A stretch of 64,000 bases of DNA from PALSA-505 sp035308365 (GCA_035308365.1 DATGGU010000064.1:1-64000); one strand, 5' to 3'. Shown: positions 41,598-64,000, counted from the stretch's first letter. Numbers and translations are program-made. The notes: generated by a model from the letters alone, not told the origin.

Positions 41598-42637
41598 GGG
41601 AGGTCGGCGGCGGCCTGCTCCGGGATGACCACCGGGGGCCATGCGCCGTCGCCGGTGCCCTGCCCGTCCGGTGCGGCGGCCGGCTTGGCGGCGGGCGCGG
41701 CCACTGGCCGGCGGCCCAGCATGTCGAGCCAGCGCAGCGGCGGCGTCCGCTCGATGACCTTGGTGAAACTGACCACCTCGCTGGCGGCGGTCAGCCCGGC
41801 GATCCCGGCGAGCACCGCGATCCGCGCCGGCCGGGGCAGGCCGATCGCGGCGGCCGCACCGATCATGCCGCCGAGCGCGTTGGCGCCGGCATCGCCGAGC
41901 ATGGCCCGCTCCCCCAGGTCCTCGGGCAGCATCGACAGCGCCGCGCCCACCGGGGCGGCCAGGGCGCGGGTCACGCTCCGCCGCGAGCGCCCGGGTGCCC
42001 CGGCGGTCAGCAGCGTCCCGCCGAGCAGCGCCACCTTTATTGCCCGGCCGGGGCGCAGGTCGAAGAGGTTGAGCAGGTTCGCTGCCCCGGCGGTCAGCGC
42101 CGAGTTGACCGAGACGTCCACCGGCGAGCCGCCGAGCAGCGCGCCGGTGGCCACCCCGGTAGCGCCGATACCCAGGATCTTCACCGCGCCGGTGGTCACC
42201 TCACCGTGGGCGAGCGCCCCCAGATGGCCGCGGAAACCGCGCCGGCCGCCGCTGCCCGCCAGGTCGTCGTAGCAGCCGAACGCCGCCGCCCCCAGTCCGG
42301 CGGCCGACAGCGCCGCCCGGGTGCGCCCCGGCAGTCCGGGGGTGAGCGCCGCGGCTGCGGCGGCCGACAGCGCGGCGGCGGGCCCCTCGGCCAGGGTGAG
42401 CTCGTCGCCCCGGTGGTTGGTCCGCATCCAGGTGGCCCGGCCACCGGGTGGCCAGCGGTTGAAGGCGGCGTAGGCGGCCCGGGCGGCCGCGGCCGACATC
42501 GCGGCACCGGCGAGTGCGGCAGTGCTTGCCTGGCCGGGCTTCCACCCTACGGCGCTTTTCTGGCCGGACTTCCACCCAGCGGCGGCACCGGCTGCGGCCG
42601 CCCGGCTAGGGGTCCTGATGGTCCTGCGGCTGCTCAT
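41594..42637 (-). CDS. MraY/WecA-like membrane glycosyltransferase (GT4-like), degenerate
   Basis: Predicted 347-residue membrane protein. Hallmarks of prenyl-phosphate sugar-1-phosphate transferases appear in reduced form: FGCYDDLAG (Asp pair), ANLLNLFDLRPGRAIK (NxxNxxDG region) and ERAMLGDAGANALGG. The usual four-Asp set is not complete, so activity is uncertain. The N-terminus contains WKSGQKSAVGWKPGQAS, encoded antisense to two 30-bp repeat units. The ATG at 42637 has AAGGGAAG 3-4 nt upstream. It lies between mctB and murJ, as often seen in actinobacteria. Confidence 0.8.
   Translation of the reverse strand: MSSRRTIRTPSRAAAAGAAAGWKSGQKSAVGWKPGQASTAALAGAAMSAAAARAAYAAFNRWPPGGRATWMRTNHRGDELTLAEGPAAALSAAAAAALTPGLPGRTRAALSAAGLGAAAFGCYDDLAGSGGRRGFRGHLGALAHGEVTTGAVKILGIGATGVATGALLGGSPVDVSVNSALTAGAANLLNLFDLRPGRAIKVALLGGTLLTAGAPGRSRRSVTRALAAPVGAALSMLPEDLGERAMLGDAGANALGGMIGAAAAIGLPRPARIAVLAGIAGLTAASEVVSFTKVIERTPPLRWLDMLGRRPVAAPAAKPAAAPDGQGTGDGAWPPVVIPEQAAADLP
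42524..42583. repeat. Two tandem 30-bp dispersed repeat units inside the MraY-like gene
   Basis: Units at 42524-42553 (GCTTGCCTGGCCGGGCTT, then CCACCCTACGGC) and 42554-42583 (GCTTTTCTGGCCGGACTT, then CCACCCAGCGGC). Both match the 30-bp consensus of the copies in egtB and the xanthine dehydrogenase gene. The consensus runs on the plus strand while the host gene is on the minus strand, so the protein reads the complement. The frame is preserved. Confidence 0.75.
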
Positions 42638-42651
42638 GTCTTCCCTTTTGA

Positions 42652-43710
42652 CTACTTCTTGCCCGAGCTTGTGGTCCCCCCGGAATGCGTGGCGCCGGTC
42701 ACCTGCGTGCTGGTGGTCGCGGACGGGCTGGGGGCTGGGCTTGGCCCGGCGCCGCTGGACCCCGGCCCGTCGCCGTAGCTGCCCGGCTTGTGGCCGGTCA
42801 GCTCCTGGGCCAGGGCCTGCACGGCCACGATCTGGCCGATCACCGTGTCGGCGTCGTCCACGCTCGAGATCAGCGACCCGGCGCTGCTCGACCGTAGCGC
42901 GTTGATCGCGCTGCCGCTCACGGATCCGCTGATCGAGCCGGCCATCACCGTGCCGAGACCCGCCGTGTTCAGCTCCTGGGCCAGGGTGATCAGGCCCTGG
43001 TTCGCCGGGTCGGCTACCCCGCCGGATGGCGGGGTAGCCGGGGCGACCACGACCGCCAGGGTCGCCGGGGCGGTCGGCTGTCCCGCGACGCTGAGCGGGC
43101 CGCTGACGCTGAGCAGCCCGGCCTGGCCGTAGCTGGACAGGACGTCCTGCCGGGTGGTGGATGACTCGCCGGGATTGCCGCTGCTGGAACTGCTGGACGG
43201 GCTGTTCTTGGTCAGGATCGCGCCGCCGAGCAGTTGCGCGGCCTGCTGCAGCGGGGTGCCGTTGCTGGGCGCCGAGTTCGACGAGGCCAGCGTCTGGACC
43301 AGCGTGCTGAGGAACTGCTGATTGCTCTCGCTGTCGTCGAGCAGCTTGGGCTGCAGGTTGACCTGTCCGGTCACCGTGGCACCGGCCTGGCGCAGCGCCG
43401 CGGTGAGGCCGTTGGTCACCGCCCCGGGCGCCCCCGGCGCGCCGACCAGCACCACGCGCTGGTTGCTGAGCAGGCCGTCGAGCAGCCGGGCCATGTCCGC
43501 CTGCCCGAACCCCTGATCCCCGGTCACCTCCTGCTGGAGGGTGCGGTTCTGCACGCGCGCCGCGTTGAGCTCGTTGGCCAGGTCGTTGGAGGTCCGGTTG
43601 AGCGCGTCGAGCGCGGTGCCGCGCAGCTCGGTCGCGCCCAGGATGATGCCGACCGCCAAGGCGAGGAACACGGCGACGATGGAGACAACGTGATAACGGA
43701 AATTGATCAC
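42652..43710 (-). CDS. MctB-like copper transporter / SteB-like membrane protein
   Basis: Predicted 352 residues. The N-terminal anchor FRYHVVSIVAVFLALAVGII is followed by a coiled-coil-like part (NRTSNDLANELNAARVQNRT) and a Rossmann-like extracytoplasmic domain (RVVLVGAPGAPGAVTNGLTA). The C-terminus is Ser/Thr/Gly/Pro-rich. The family includes mycobacterial MctB (Rv1698) and corynebacterial SteB. GTG 43710 overlaps the SteA stop by one base (TAGTG). A Ser-rich insertion (NSPSSSSSSGNPGESSTT) lies mid-protein. Transport is established for the mycobacterial member only. Confidence 0.88.
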   Translation of the reverse strand: MINFRYHVVSIVAVFLALAVGIILGATELRGTALDALNRTSNDLANELNAARVQNRTLQQEVTGDQGFGQADMARLLDGLLSNQRVVLVGAPGAPGAVTNGLTAALRQAGATVTGQVNLQPKLLDDSESNQQFLSTLVQTLASSNSAPSNGTPLQQAAQLLGGAILTKNSPSSSSSSGNPGESSTTRQDVLSSYGQAGLLSVSGPLSVAGQPTAPATLAVVVAPATPPSGGVADPANQGLITLAQELNTAGLGTVMAGSISGSVSGSAINALRSSSAGSLISSVDDADTVIGQIVAVQALAQELTGHKPGSYGDGPGSSGAGPSPAPSPSATTSTQVTGATHSGGTTSSGKK

Positions 43711-44903
43711 TAGAACAGTCCGGTTAGCCAGTAGACGAAGCCATCCCACTTCGATCCGAGATACCGGAGCAGGATGGGCCCGGCCGGGGAGAATACGATG
43801 GCCACCGCGATGGTCGCCACCGCGGCGAGCACGAGCACGACCAAAGACCAGCCGGATATGCGGCTGCGGTAGAGCTGGCTGACCCCTTTGGGCTCGACCA
43901 GTGTGCCGCCCACCCGCAGCCGGGTCAGGAACGTGCTGGCGGCCCCCGACCGCCCTTTGTCGAGGAACTCCACCAGTGAGAACCTGGTGCCGACCGCGAC
44001 GATGAGGCTCGCGCCCTTCTCGTAGGCGAGCAGCAGTGCCACGTCCTCGCTGGTCCCCGCGGCGGGGAACTGCGTGCTCGCCATGCCCAGCTCCTGGACC
44101 CGGGCCAGGCCCGGTGCCCTGCCGTCCGGGTAGGCGTGCACGACCAGCTCGGCACCGCAGCCGAGCGCCTTGTCGGAGATCGAATCCATGTCGCCGACGA
44201 TGATGTCCGGGTGGTGACCGGCTTCGAGCAGGGCGTCCGCGCCGCCATCCACACCGATCATGATCGGCTTGTACTCACGGATGTAGCCGCGCAGCACGGC
44301 CAGATCCTCGCGGTAGTGGTAGCCGCGGACCACGACGAGCACGTGCCTGCCCTGCAGCTTCGTGCGCAACTCGGGGACCCCGGCGCCCTCGATCAGCAGT
44401 TCGCGCTCGCGCTTGAGGTATTCCATGGTGTTGGCGACGAACGCCTCGAGCTGGGTGGACAGGCCAGCCTTGGCTTCGGTCTCGGCCTCGGCGACCGACT
44501 CCGGGGTCTGCAGGGCACCCTTGGCGATGATTTCGTCGGCCCGGTACAGCGCGTCTCCGTCCAGCCAGACGGTCTGGCCCTCCGACACCCGGGCGAAGAT
44601 GTCCGGCCCGACGTTGTCGACCAGCGGAATGCCGGCCTCGACCAGCATGTGCGGGCCCATGTTGGGGTAGCGGCCGCTGATGCTGGGCGATGCGTTGATC
44701 ACGGCGGCGACCTGGCAGCTGATCAGCGCGTCGGCGCTCACCCGGTCCAGATCGCGGTGGTCGATGATCGCGACGTCGCCCGGGCACAGCCGCTTGGTCA
44801 GGTTCTTCGTCATCCGGTCCAGGCGCGCGGTGCCGATCACCGCGGGCAGGTCCTCCGACTTGCCCCGGCGTGCCCAGGGAAGCAGACGGGACGGGGATTT
44901 CAT
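43710..44903 (-). CDS. steA: SteA-like cytokinetic ring/septation protein
   Basis: Predicted 397 residues: a cytosolic thiamin-pyrophosphokinase-like catalytic core (GHHPDIIVGDMDSISDKALG) after an N-terminal domain with GTARLDRMTKNLTKRLCPGD, then a C-terminal transmembrane helix (WSLVVLVLAAVATIAVAIVF). In corynebacteria SteA works with SteB at the septum. ATG 44903 is preferred (GGATGGTAACGCG upstream); the longer frame to 44957 lacks support. In most actinobacteria recN precedes this gene directly; here the egt and NRPS genes intervene. Confidence 0.92.
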   Translation of the reverse strand: MKSPSRLLPWARRGKSEDLPAVIGTARLDRMTKNLTKRLCPGDVAIIDHRDLDRVSADALISCQVAAVINASPSISGRYPNMGPHMLVEAGIPLVDNVGPDIFARVSEGQTVWLDGDALYRADEIIAKGALQTPESVAEAETEAKAGLSTQLEAFVANTMEYLKRERELLIEGAGVPELRTKLQGRHVLVVVRGYHYREDLAVLRGYIREYKPIMIGVDGGADALLEAGHHPDIIVGDMDSISDKALGCGAELVVHAYPDGRAPGLARVQELGMASTQFPAAGTSEDVALLLAYEKGASLIVAVGTRFSLVEFLDKGRSGAASTFLTRLRVGGTLVEPKGVSQLYRSRISGWSLVVLVLAAVATIAVAIVFSPAGPILLRYLGSKWDGFVYWLTGLF

Positions 44904-45218
44904 CGCGTTACCATCCTGCCAGACACAACGGCCTGGAGCGGCCACACGCGTTATCACGGCGTGTTACGTCGTCGGCGCTGTTGGTAACGGACTGTGAACG
45001 TGGACCCTGGACCCGGTGGAAAATTTTGTCGGGGGGTCCGGATACGGTGGTTTTGTGTGGGACGCCCGTCCCCTGAGCCACAGGGGCTTCGGCGCGTGCG
45101 ACAGGGTAGAGATGGCGACCATACGCTGCGACCAGAACGGAGCATCCGCGCCCTGACCAGCGACGGGAACCACCACTCCCCGGTTGGCCCCACGGTCATC
45201 CGGGGATCTGCCGCATGG
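44904..45218. promoter_or_regulatory. Divergent intergenic region between steA and egtA
   Basis: 315 bp with no gene. Features are CACGCGTTATCACGGCGTG (44945-44963), an imperfect dyad, and the AT-rich patch GGAAAATTTTGTCGG near 45019-45033. An in-frame extension of egtA up to 44994 is open, but lacks a ribosome binding site and conserved residues. Promoters for steA and egtA must lie here; none could be assigned firmly. This is also the left junction of the presumed island. Confidence 0.4.
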
Positions 45219-46556
45219 ATGCCGCCGCATCGTGGCGCGGCGGCCCTGGCCGCCGATGGGCCCGGAGCGCCCGGCGGCGCGCCGCTGTCCGAGGAGGACG
45301 CGGAGGCGCACATCCACGGGATCTGCTTCAAGACCGGCCCTCCCGGGCGGGTCGGCGTAGAACTCGAATGGCTGGTCAGCGACCGTCGCGACCCGGCGCT
45401 CCGGGTTCAGGCGGACCGGGTCATGCAGGCCGTGGCCGGCCTCACCACCGGGAATCCTCACACTGTTCTTCCCGGTGGCGGAAAGCTCAGTACCGAACCA
45501 GGCGGCCAGCTGGAGCTTAGCTCCGCGCCCGCCACCAGTCTCGGCGGCTGCGTCGAAGCCGCCGGTGCCGATCTGGCCACGTTGCGGGACGCCACCCGGG
45601 CGGCTGGCCTGCGGCTGTCCGGGCATGGCCTGGATCCCATCCGTCCGCCACGGCGCGTGCTCGACCTGCCGCGCTACACGGCCATGGAGAAATTCTTCGA
45701 CCGCCGTGGGCCCTGGGGCCGGGTGATGATGTGCAACACCGCGTCCGTGCAGGTGTGCCTGGACGCCGGCCACGACGGTCAGGGCACGAACAGCTACCGG
45801 TCGCGCTGGCGGCTGGTGCACGCCATCGGGCCGGTGCTGGTGGCCGCGTTCGCCAACTCACCGTTGCGGGCCGGCTGGCGATGCGCCAGGCAGGCCGTGT
45901 GGGCACGGCTGGATCCGGTCCGGACCAAGGCGCCCGCCGGCGCCGAGCCCACGGGTTCCCGGCTGGGCGGTGAGGATCCCGATCCCCGCGACGCCTGGGC
46001 CAGGTTCGCGCTGGACGCCGAGCTGATGTGCATCCGCCGCAACGGGCAGGCCGGCTGGGCCGCGCCGCCCGGGCTGACCTTCCGCGGCTGGCTGCGCGGG
46101 GCCGGTGAGCGCAGGCCCACCGCCGACGACCTGACCTACCACCTGTCCACCCTTTTTCCTCCGGTACGGCCGCAGGGACATCTGGAGCTGCGCATGATCG
46201 ACGCACAGCCTGCGGACGGCTGGGTCGTCCCGGCGGCGGTCGTGACCGCCCTGGTGGATGACCCGAAGGCGGCCGATGCCGCGATGGCGGCCACGGAGCC
46301 CATCTGGGCCAATGGCACCGTGAAAAGAGCTCATCAAAACACCTCCGACGCGAACCCGTGGTTGCGGGCGGCGCGGCACGGGCCCACGGACGCCGGCATC
46401 GGCCGGGCCAGCAAGGCCTGCTTTGAAGCCGCCGACGCCGCGCTGGGCCGGGCCGGCGCGCCCGCCGGGATCCGGGACGCGGTCGCCGCGTTCGCCGAGC
46501 GTTATGTGCTGCACAACCGATGCCCCGCTGACGACAGGCTGAAGGAGAGCAGATGA
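45219..46556 (+). CDS. egtA: Glutamate-cysteine ligase EgtA (ergothioneine)
   Basis: It makes gamma-glutamylcysteine, the sulfur donor used by EgtB. The predicted 445-residue GCS2-type ligase has RVGVELEWLVSD with the ATP/metal Glu residues, VLPGGGKLSTEPGGQLELSS, MMCNTASVQVCLDAG and GHLELRMIDAQPADGW. ATG 45219 follows GGGGAT by 8 nt; upstream in-frame starts have no site. The stop overlaps the egtB ATG (ATGA). Position next to egtB and egtD fixes the pathway. Confidence 0.93.
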   Translation: MPPHRGAAALAADGPGAPGGAPLSEEDAEAHIHGICFKTGPPGRVGVELEWLVSDRRDPALRVQADRVMQAVAGLTTGNPHTVLPGGGKLSTEPGGQLELSSAPATSLGGCVEAAGADLATLRDATRAAGLRLSGHGLDPIRPPRRVLDLPRYTAMEKFFDRRGPWGRVMMCNTASVQVCLDAGHDGQGTNSYRSRWRLVHAIGPVLVAAFANSPLRAGWRCARQAVWARLDPVRTKAPAGAEPTGSRLGGEDPDPRDAWARFALDAELMCIRRNGQAGWAAPPGLTFRGWLRGAGERRPTADDLTYHLSTLFPPVRPQGHLELRMIDAQPADGWVVPAAVVTALVDDPKAADAAMAATEPIWANGTVKRAHQNTSDANPWLRAARHGPTDAGIGRASKACFEAADAALGRAGAPAGIRDAVAAFAERYVLHNRCPADDRLKESR

Positions 46557-48022
46557 CAGCGCATGGGGCGCTTTCTTCGCCGGAACCACGCCCTACGGAG
46601 CCTTCCAGGCCGGAACCACGCCCTACGGAGCTTTCTAGGCCGGAACCACGCCCTACGGCGGCACTGCGCGAACTGGACGGGCAGGCACTGCGGGACCGGA
46701 TCGCGGCGGAACTGGCCGCCGCCCGGGCGCGCACCCTCGGGCTGACCGGCTGCGTGGACGACGCCGACCTGGTCCGCCAGCATTCACCGCTGATGTCGCC
46801 GCTGGTCTGGGACCTCGCGCACATCGCCAGCCAGGAGGAGATGTGGCTGCTGCGCACGGTCGGCGGGCAGCAGCCGATGCACCCGGAGATCGACTCGCTC
46901 TACGACGCGTTCGAGCATCCCCGGTCCGAGCGGCCGAGCCTGCCGCTGCTGGCCCCGGCGCAGGCCAGACGGTACGCCAGGCAGGTGCGCGGCCGGGCAC
47001 TGGACCTGCTCGAAGCGGCGCCGCTCACCGGTTCCCGCCTGGTCACCAGCGGGTTCGCGTTCGGCATGATCGCCCAGCACGAGCAGCAGCACGACGAGAC
47101 CATGCTGGTCACCCATCAGCTCAGGAAGGGCGCGCCGGTGCTGTCTGCGCCGCCGCCGGGACCGCCGCCACCGGACGCGCTGGGCTTGCCGCCGGAGGTG
47201 CTGGTACCCGGCGGGCCGTTCACCTTGGGCACCTCAACCGAGGCCTGGGCCCTGGACAACGAGCGCCCGGCGCACCAGGTGCAGGTGGCGCCGTTCTTCC
47301 TCGACACCGTGCCGGTGACCAACGCCGCCTACGCGGAGTTCATCGCCGACGGCGGCTACGGCCAGCAGCGCTGGTGGAGCCCGGCGGGCTGGGAGCACCG
47401 GCAGCGGGCGGGCCTGTCAGCGCCGCTGTTCTGGCGCTGGGACGGCCAGTGGGTCCGGACCAGGTTCGGCGTGACCGAACCGGTGCCGCCGGCCGAGCCG
47501 GTGATGCACGTCTGCTGGTACGAGGCCGACGCCTACGCCCGCTGGGCCGGGCGCCGGCTGCCCACCGAGGCTGAATGGGAGAAGGCCGCCAGGTTCGACC
47601 CGGCGGCCGGGCTGTCCCGGCGTTACCCCTGGGGAGATGCCTCGCCCGGGCCGGAGCACGCCAACCTGGGCCAGCGGCACCTGCAGCCCGCCCCGGCCGG
47701 ATCGTACCCGGAAGGGACGGCGGCCTGCGGGGCGCGCCAGCTCATCGGCGACGTCTGGGAGTGGACGGCCAGCGATTTCCTGCCCTACCCGGGATTCTCC
47801 GCCTGGCCGTACCGGGAATACTCCGAGGTGTTCTTCGGCCCGGAGTACAAGGTGCTGCGCGGCGGGTCGTTCGCGGTGAGCGCGGTGGCCTGCCGCGGGA
47901 CGTTCCGCAACTGGGACTACCCGATCCGGCGCCAGATCTTCGCCGGGTTCAGGACCGCCCGCGACGGCGAGGCAGAGCATCCGGGCGGGAAACACCGGAC
48001 ACCGAGGGAGGTGCGAGCATGA
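46553..48022 (+). CDS. egtB: Hercynine oxygenase EgtB
   Basis: Non-haem iron sulfoxide synthase joining hercynine and gamma-glutamylcysteine. In the 489-residue protein the DinB-like N-domain has WDLAHIASQEEMWLLR and AQHEQQHDETML, the three-His iron site. The C-terminal formylglycine-generating-enzyme-like domain has RRLPTEAEWEKAARFDPAAG, QLIGDVWEWTASDF and VLRGGSFAVSAVACRGTFRN. Residues 8-37 are an added 3 x 10-residue repeat (consensus SRPEPRPTEP), encoded by three tandem 30-bp repeat units directly after the start; it is absent from the family fold. It begins by ATGA overlap with egtA and ends by ATGA overlap with egtD. Confidence 0.95.
   Translation: MTAHGALSSPEPRPTEPSRPEPRPTELSRPEPRPTAALRELDGQALRDRIAAELAAARARTLGLTGCVDDADLVRQHSPLMSPLVWDLAHIASQEEMWLLRTVGGQQPMHPEIDSLYDAFEHPRSERPSLPLLAPAQARRYARQVRGRALDLLEAAPLTGSRLVTSGFAFGMIAQHEQQHDETMLVTHQLRKGAPVLSAPPPGPPPPDALGLPPEVLVPGGPFTLGTSTEAWALDNERPAHQVQVAPFFLDTVPVTNAAYAEFIADGGYGQQRWWSPAGWEHRQRAGLSAPLFWRWDGQWVRTRFGVTEPVPPAEPVMHVCWYEADAYARWAGRRLPTEAEWEKAARFDPAAGLSRRYPWGDASPGPEHANLGQRHLQPAPAGSYPEGTAACGARQLIGDVWEWTASDFLPYPGFSAWPYREYSEVFFGPEYKVLRGGSFAVSAVACRGTFRNWDYPIRRQIFAGFRTARDGEAEHPGGKHRTPREVRA
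46570..46659. repeat. Three tandem 30-bp dispersed repeat units at the egtB 5' end
   Basis: Units at 46570, 46600 and 46630, each exactly 30 bp. The core GCCGGAACCACGCCCTACGG is identical in all three; the lead-in differs (GCTTTCTTC, GCCTTCCAG, GCTTTCTAG). Only one frame is free of stops (the unit at 46630 contains TAG in the frame that elsewhere gives FLAGTTPYG). EgtB uses the open frame, reading PEPRPT. Related copies lie at 14592 and 42524. Confidence 0.9.
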
Positions 48023-48931
48023 CCGGGCTGCGGATCGACCGGCTGCTGCCGGAGGACTTCCTCGCCTCGGCGCTGCGCGAGGACGCCCGGGCGGGACTGA
48101 CCGCGTCACCGAAGTCGCTACCGCCCAAGTGGTTCTACGATGCCACCGGCAGCGCACTCTTCGACAAGATCACCGAGCTGCCGGAGTATTACCCGACCAA
48201 CGCCGAGCGGGCGATCCTGCGCTCGGCCGCCGGTGAGATCGCGGCGGCCAGCCAGGCGCGCACCCTGGTCGAGCTCGGCTCCGGCTCGTCCGACAAGACC
48301 CGGCTGCTGCTTGACGCGCTGCGCCAGGCCGGCACGCTGCACAGCTACATTCCGGTAGACGTCAGCGAGGCCGCCCTGGCGGCCGCCGCCCGTGGCCTGC
48401 TGGCCGAGTACCCCGGCCTGTCCATACACGCGCTGGTGTCCGACTTCGACCGGCGCCTGGGCCTGCCCGAAGCCGGCGAAGCGAATTCGCCGCGCATGCT
48501 CGCCTTCCTGGGCAGCACCATCGGCAACATGGTGCCGGCCGAGCGGGCGGAATTCCTGGCCAGGAGCCGGGCGGAGCTGCGCGCGGGTGACACTTTGCTG
48601 CTCGGCACCGACCTGGTCAAGGATCCGGCCACGCTGGTGGCCGCCTATGACGACACAGCCGGAGTCACCGCGGCGTTCAACAAGAACGTGCTCGCGGTGC
48701 TCAACGCCGAGCTGGGCGCCGACTTCGATCTGGACGCCTTCGAGCACGTGGCGCTGTGGGACCCGCGGGCCGAATGGATCGAGATGCGGCTGCGCTCGGC
48801 CTTCACACAGCGGGTGCGGCTGCCCGCCATCGACCTGACCGTGGAGTTCGGTGCCGGGGAGGAAATGCGGACCGAGATCTCGGCCAAGTTCCGCCGCGAG
48901 GGAGTGCAGGCCGAACTGGCGGCCGCCGGGT

Positions 48932-62817
<13,886 letters not shown>

Positions 62818-62980
62818 GGGCGGATTGGGCAGAAGATCCTCCCACGCACGCGCCCGACGTCTAAGGCACTTGGTAACAACACGGTAACAGGGTACGGCGA
62901 GTCATCTCAACAAGGCATATTTACACATAAACCCAGCAACGGCTCCGGCCCTGGCGGCGCCGCACCCGGCCGGGGCCCGG
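62818..62980. promoter_or_regulatory. Promoter region of the NRPS operon
   Basis: 163 bp between recN and the NRPS start. GGTAAC occurs at 62872-62877 and again at 62883-62888, an 11-bp spacing (one helical turn), and GGGTAC follows. An AT-rich block (CAAGGCATATTTACACATAA, 62911-62930) can hold the -10 on the minus strand. Together these look like a regulated promoter. It is also the right junction of the presumed island. Confidence 0.5.
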
Positions 62981-64000
62981 TTACTGGCTGGCCAGCTCCG
63001 CGCGCTGCGCGGCGGCGATGCCGAGCAGTTCCTCCGCGTGCGCCTGGCCGAACTCCGAATGCTCCAGCCCGGCCAGCATCCGGGACAGCTCACGCACCCG
63101 GCCGGCCCGGTCGAGCTGGACGACCCCGCTGCGGGTCACCGAGCCGTCGTCGGACTTCGCCACCACCAGGTGCGTGTCCGCGAACGCCGCGACCTGCGGC
63201 AGGTGGGTGACCACGATCACCTGGGCCAGCCGGGCCAGCCGGGCCAGCCGCCGCCCGACCTCCACCGCGGCCTTGCCGCCCACCCCGGCGTCCACCTCGT
63301 CGAACACGAACGTCGGCACCGGGTCCGCCCCGGCGAACACCACCTCGATGGCCAGCATGACCCGGGACAGCTCGCCACCGGACGCACCCTTGTGCAGCGG
63401 CAGCGGCGGCGCCCCCGGATGCGCGGCCAGCCGGATCTCGACCTCGTCCCTGCCATAGGGCCCGGGTTCGGCGGACTGCGTGATCGCCACGGTCAGCCGG
63501 GCATGTGGCATCGCCAGCGCGGCCAGTTCGCCGGTGACCGCACTGGCGAACTTCTCCGCTGCCTGCTCACGCAGCCCGGTCAGGTCCGCGGCCAGGCCGT
63601 CCACGGTGGCGGCCAGCGCGGCTTCCCCGGCGGCCAGCGCGGCGATTCGGTCGTCGTCGCCCTCCAGCTCGGCCAGCCTGCCCGCGGCCTCCTTGGACCA
63701 GGCCAGCACGGCGGCCAGGTCACCGGTGCCGCCGCCCCGGCTGCCGAACGTGCGGATCAGGCGGGCAAGGTCGGCGCGGCGTTCCTGGACCACGGCCAGC
63801 CGGGCCGGGTCGGCCTCAACCGACTGGGCGTAGGAGGCCAGTTCCACGGCCACGTCGGAGACGATGTAGGCCGCCTCGGCCAGCCGGTTCGCCGCAGCGC
63901 CGAGGACCGCGTCATGTGCCGCGACCGCCTCCAGGGACTGTTTGGCGGCGACCAGCAGCGCCGTGGCGTCGGCGGTCTCGTAGGAACCGGCGGACGGGTC
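62981..64000 (-). CDS. recN: RecN, DNA repair protein (C-terminal part)
   Basis: SMC-like ATPase of double-strand-break repair. 339 codons plus stop are present; the 5' part lies beyond the right edge. The coiled-coil region (LAVVQERRADLARLIRTFGS) is followed by the C-terminal ATPase half with PLHKGASGGELSRVMLAIEV (signature motif), PTFVFDEVDAGVGGKAAVEV (Walker B) and VIVVTHLPQVAAFADTHLVV. It ends TAA at 62981. In mycobacteria and streptomycetes the next gene on this strand is steA; here it lies 18 kb away. Confidence 0.97.
   Translation of the reverse strand, partial: DPSAGSYETADATALLVAAKQSLEAVAAHDAVLGAAANRLAEAAYIVSDVAVELASYAQSVEADPARLAVVQERRADLARLIRTFGSRGGGTGDLAAVLAWSKEAAGRLAELEGDDDRIAALAAGEAALAATVDGLAADLTGLREQAAEKFASAVTGELAALAMPHARLTVAITQSAEPGPYGRDEVEIRLAAHPGAPPLPLHKGASGGELSRVMLAIEVVFAGADPVPTFVFDEVDAGVGGKAAVEVGRRLARLARLAQVIVVTHLPQVAAFADTHLVVAKSDDGSVTRSGVVQLDRAGRVRELSRMLAGLEHSEFGQAHAEELLGIAAAQRAELASQ

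Noticed and set aside
44994..45218. Longer EgtA N-terminus
   Set aside because: The open extension shows no conserved residues or ribosome binding site; ATG 45219 fits family length.
62981..64000. Mobile-element genes at the right junction of the NRPS island
   Set aside because: Only recN is present; no transposase, integrase or tRNA gene was found at either junction.

Overview
The window reads as chromosome of a high-GC filamentous actinomycete. The evidence is GC-rich third codon positions throughout, frequent GTG and TTG starts, an XRE/DUF397/ATPase triad, Asp23/DUF6286 genes, SteA and MctB homologues, ergothioneine genes and an LLM-class (F420/FMN type) oxidoreductase. Streptomyces or Streptosporangiales relatives fit, but the genus cannot be fixed from sequence alone. 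No tRNA, rRNA, insertion sequence or CRISPR array was seen.

Layout, left to right. (1) 1-5300: the N-terminal part of UvrA (minus strand) behind a 16-bp tandem repeat, a polytopic membrane protein, the tail of a dead GNAT gene, and a 14-TM type MFS exporter with an inverted-repeat operator. (2) 5320-9425: a tightly coupled minus-strand operon of acyl-CoA dehydrogenase, SDR, LLM-class oxidoreductase and ketoacyl synthase. (3) 9968-12019: a metallo-beta-lactamase-fold hydrolase, a LacI regulator, and a broken RHH antitoxin that still has a perfect operator. (4) 12271-19154: a purine-catabolic operon (uraD, uraH, uricase, three-subunit xanthine dehydrogenase, 8-oxoguanine deaminase-like enzyme). 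(5) 19200-26466: two regulatory or stress blocks. One is the XRE/DUF397/ATPase set plus hydroxypyruvate isomerase and a J-domain protein. The other is an ECF sigma factor with a zinc-finger/Asp23 fusion, divergent from a six-gene Asp23/DUF2273/DUF6286/AmaP-like operon. (6) 26632-29692: a methyltransferase, then allantoinase and allantoicase, which continue the purine route from allantoin to ureidoglycolate. (7) 29750-38607: acyl-CoA synthetase, DUF4037 protein, secreted orphan, fumarylacetoacetase with a partner gene, and a large secreted glycosidase-like protein. (8) 38713-44903: an envelope operon (SteA, MctB, a MraY/WecA-like protein, MurJ, glycosyltransferase). (9) 45219-48999: egtA-egtB-egtD. 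(10) 48932-62817: two NRPS genes encoding a four-module line. The second protein ends in a thioesterase with Cys in the nucleophile position and a fused MFS exporter. (11) 62981-64000: the C-terminal part of RecN.

The most interesting system is the NRPS line A-T-C-A-T / C-A-T-C-A-T-TE-MFS. Synthesis, release and export domains lie on one 2904-residue polypeptide. Together with egtABD it separates recN from steA-mctB, genes that are normally adjacent in actinobacteria, so an island inserted into a housekeeping operon is likely. A second unusual feature is a 30-bp repeat, always in 30-bp units, found inside at least three and probably four protein-coding genes and read in different frames and on both strands.
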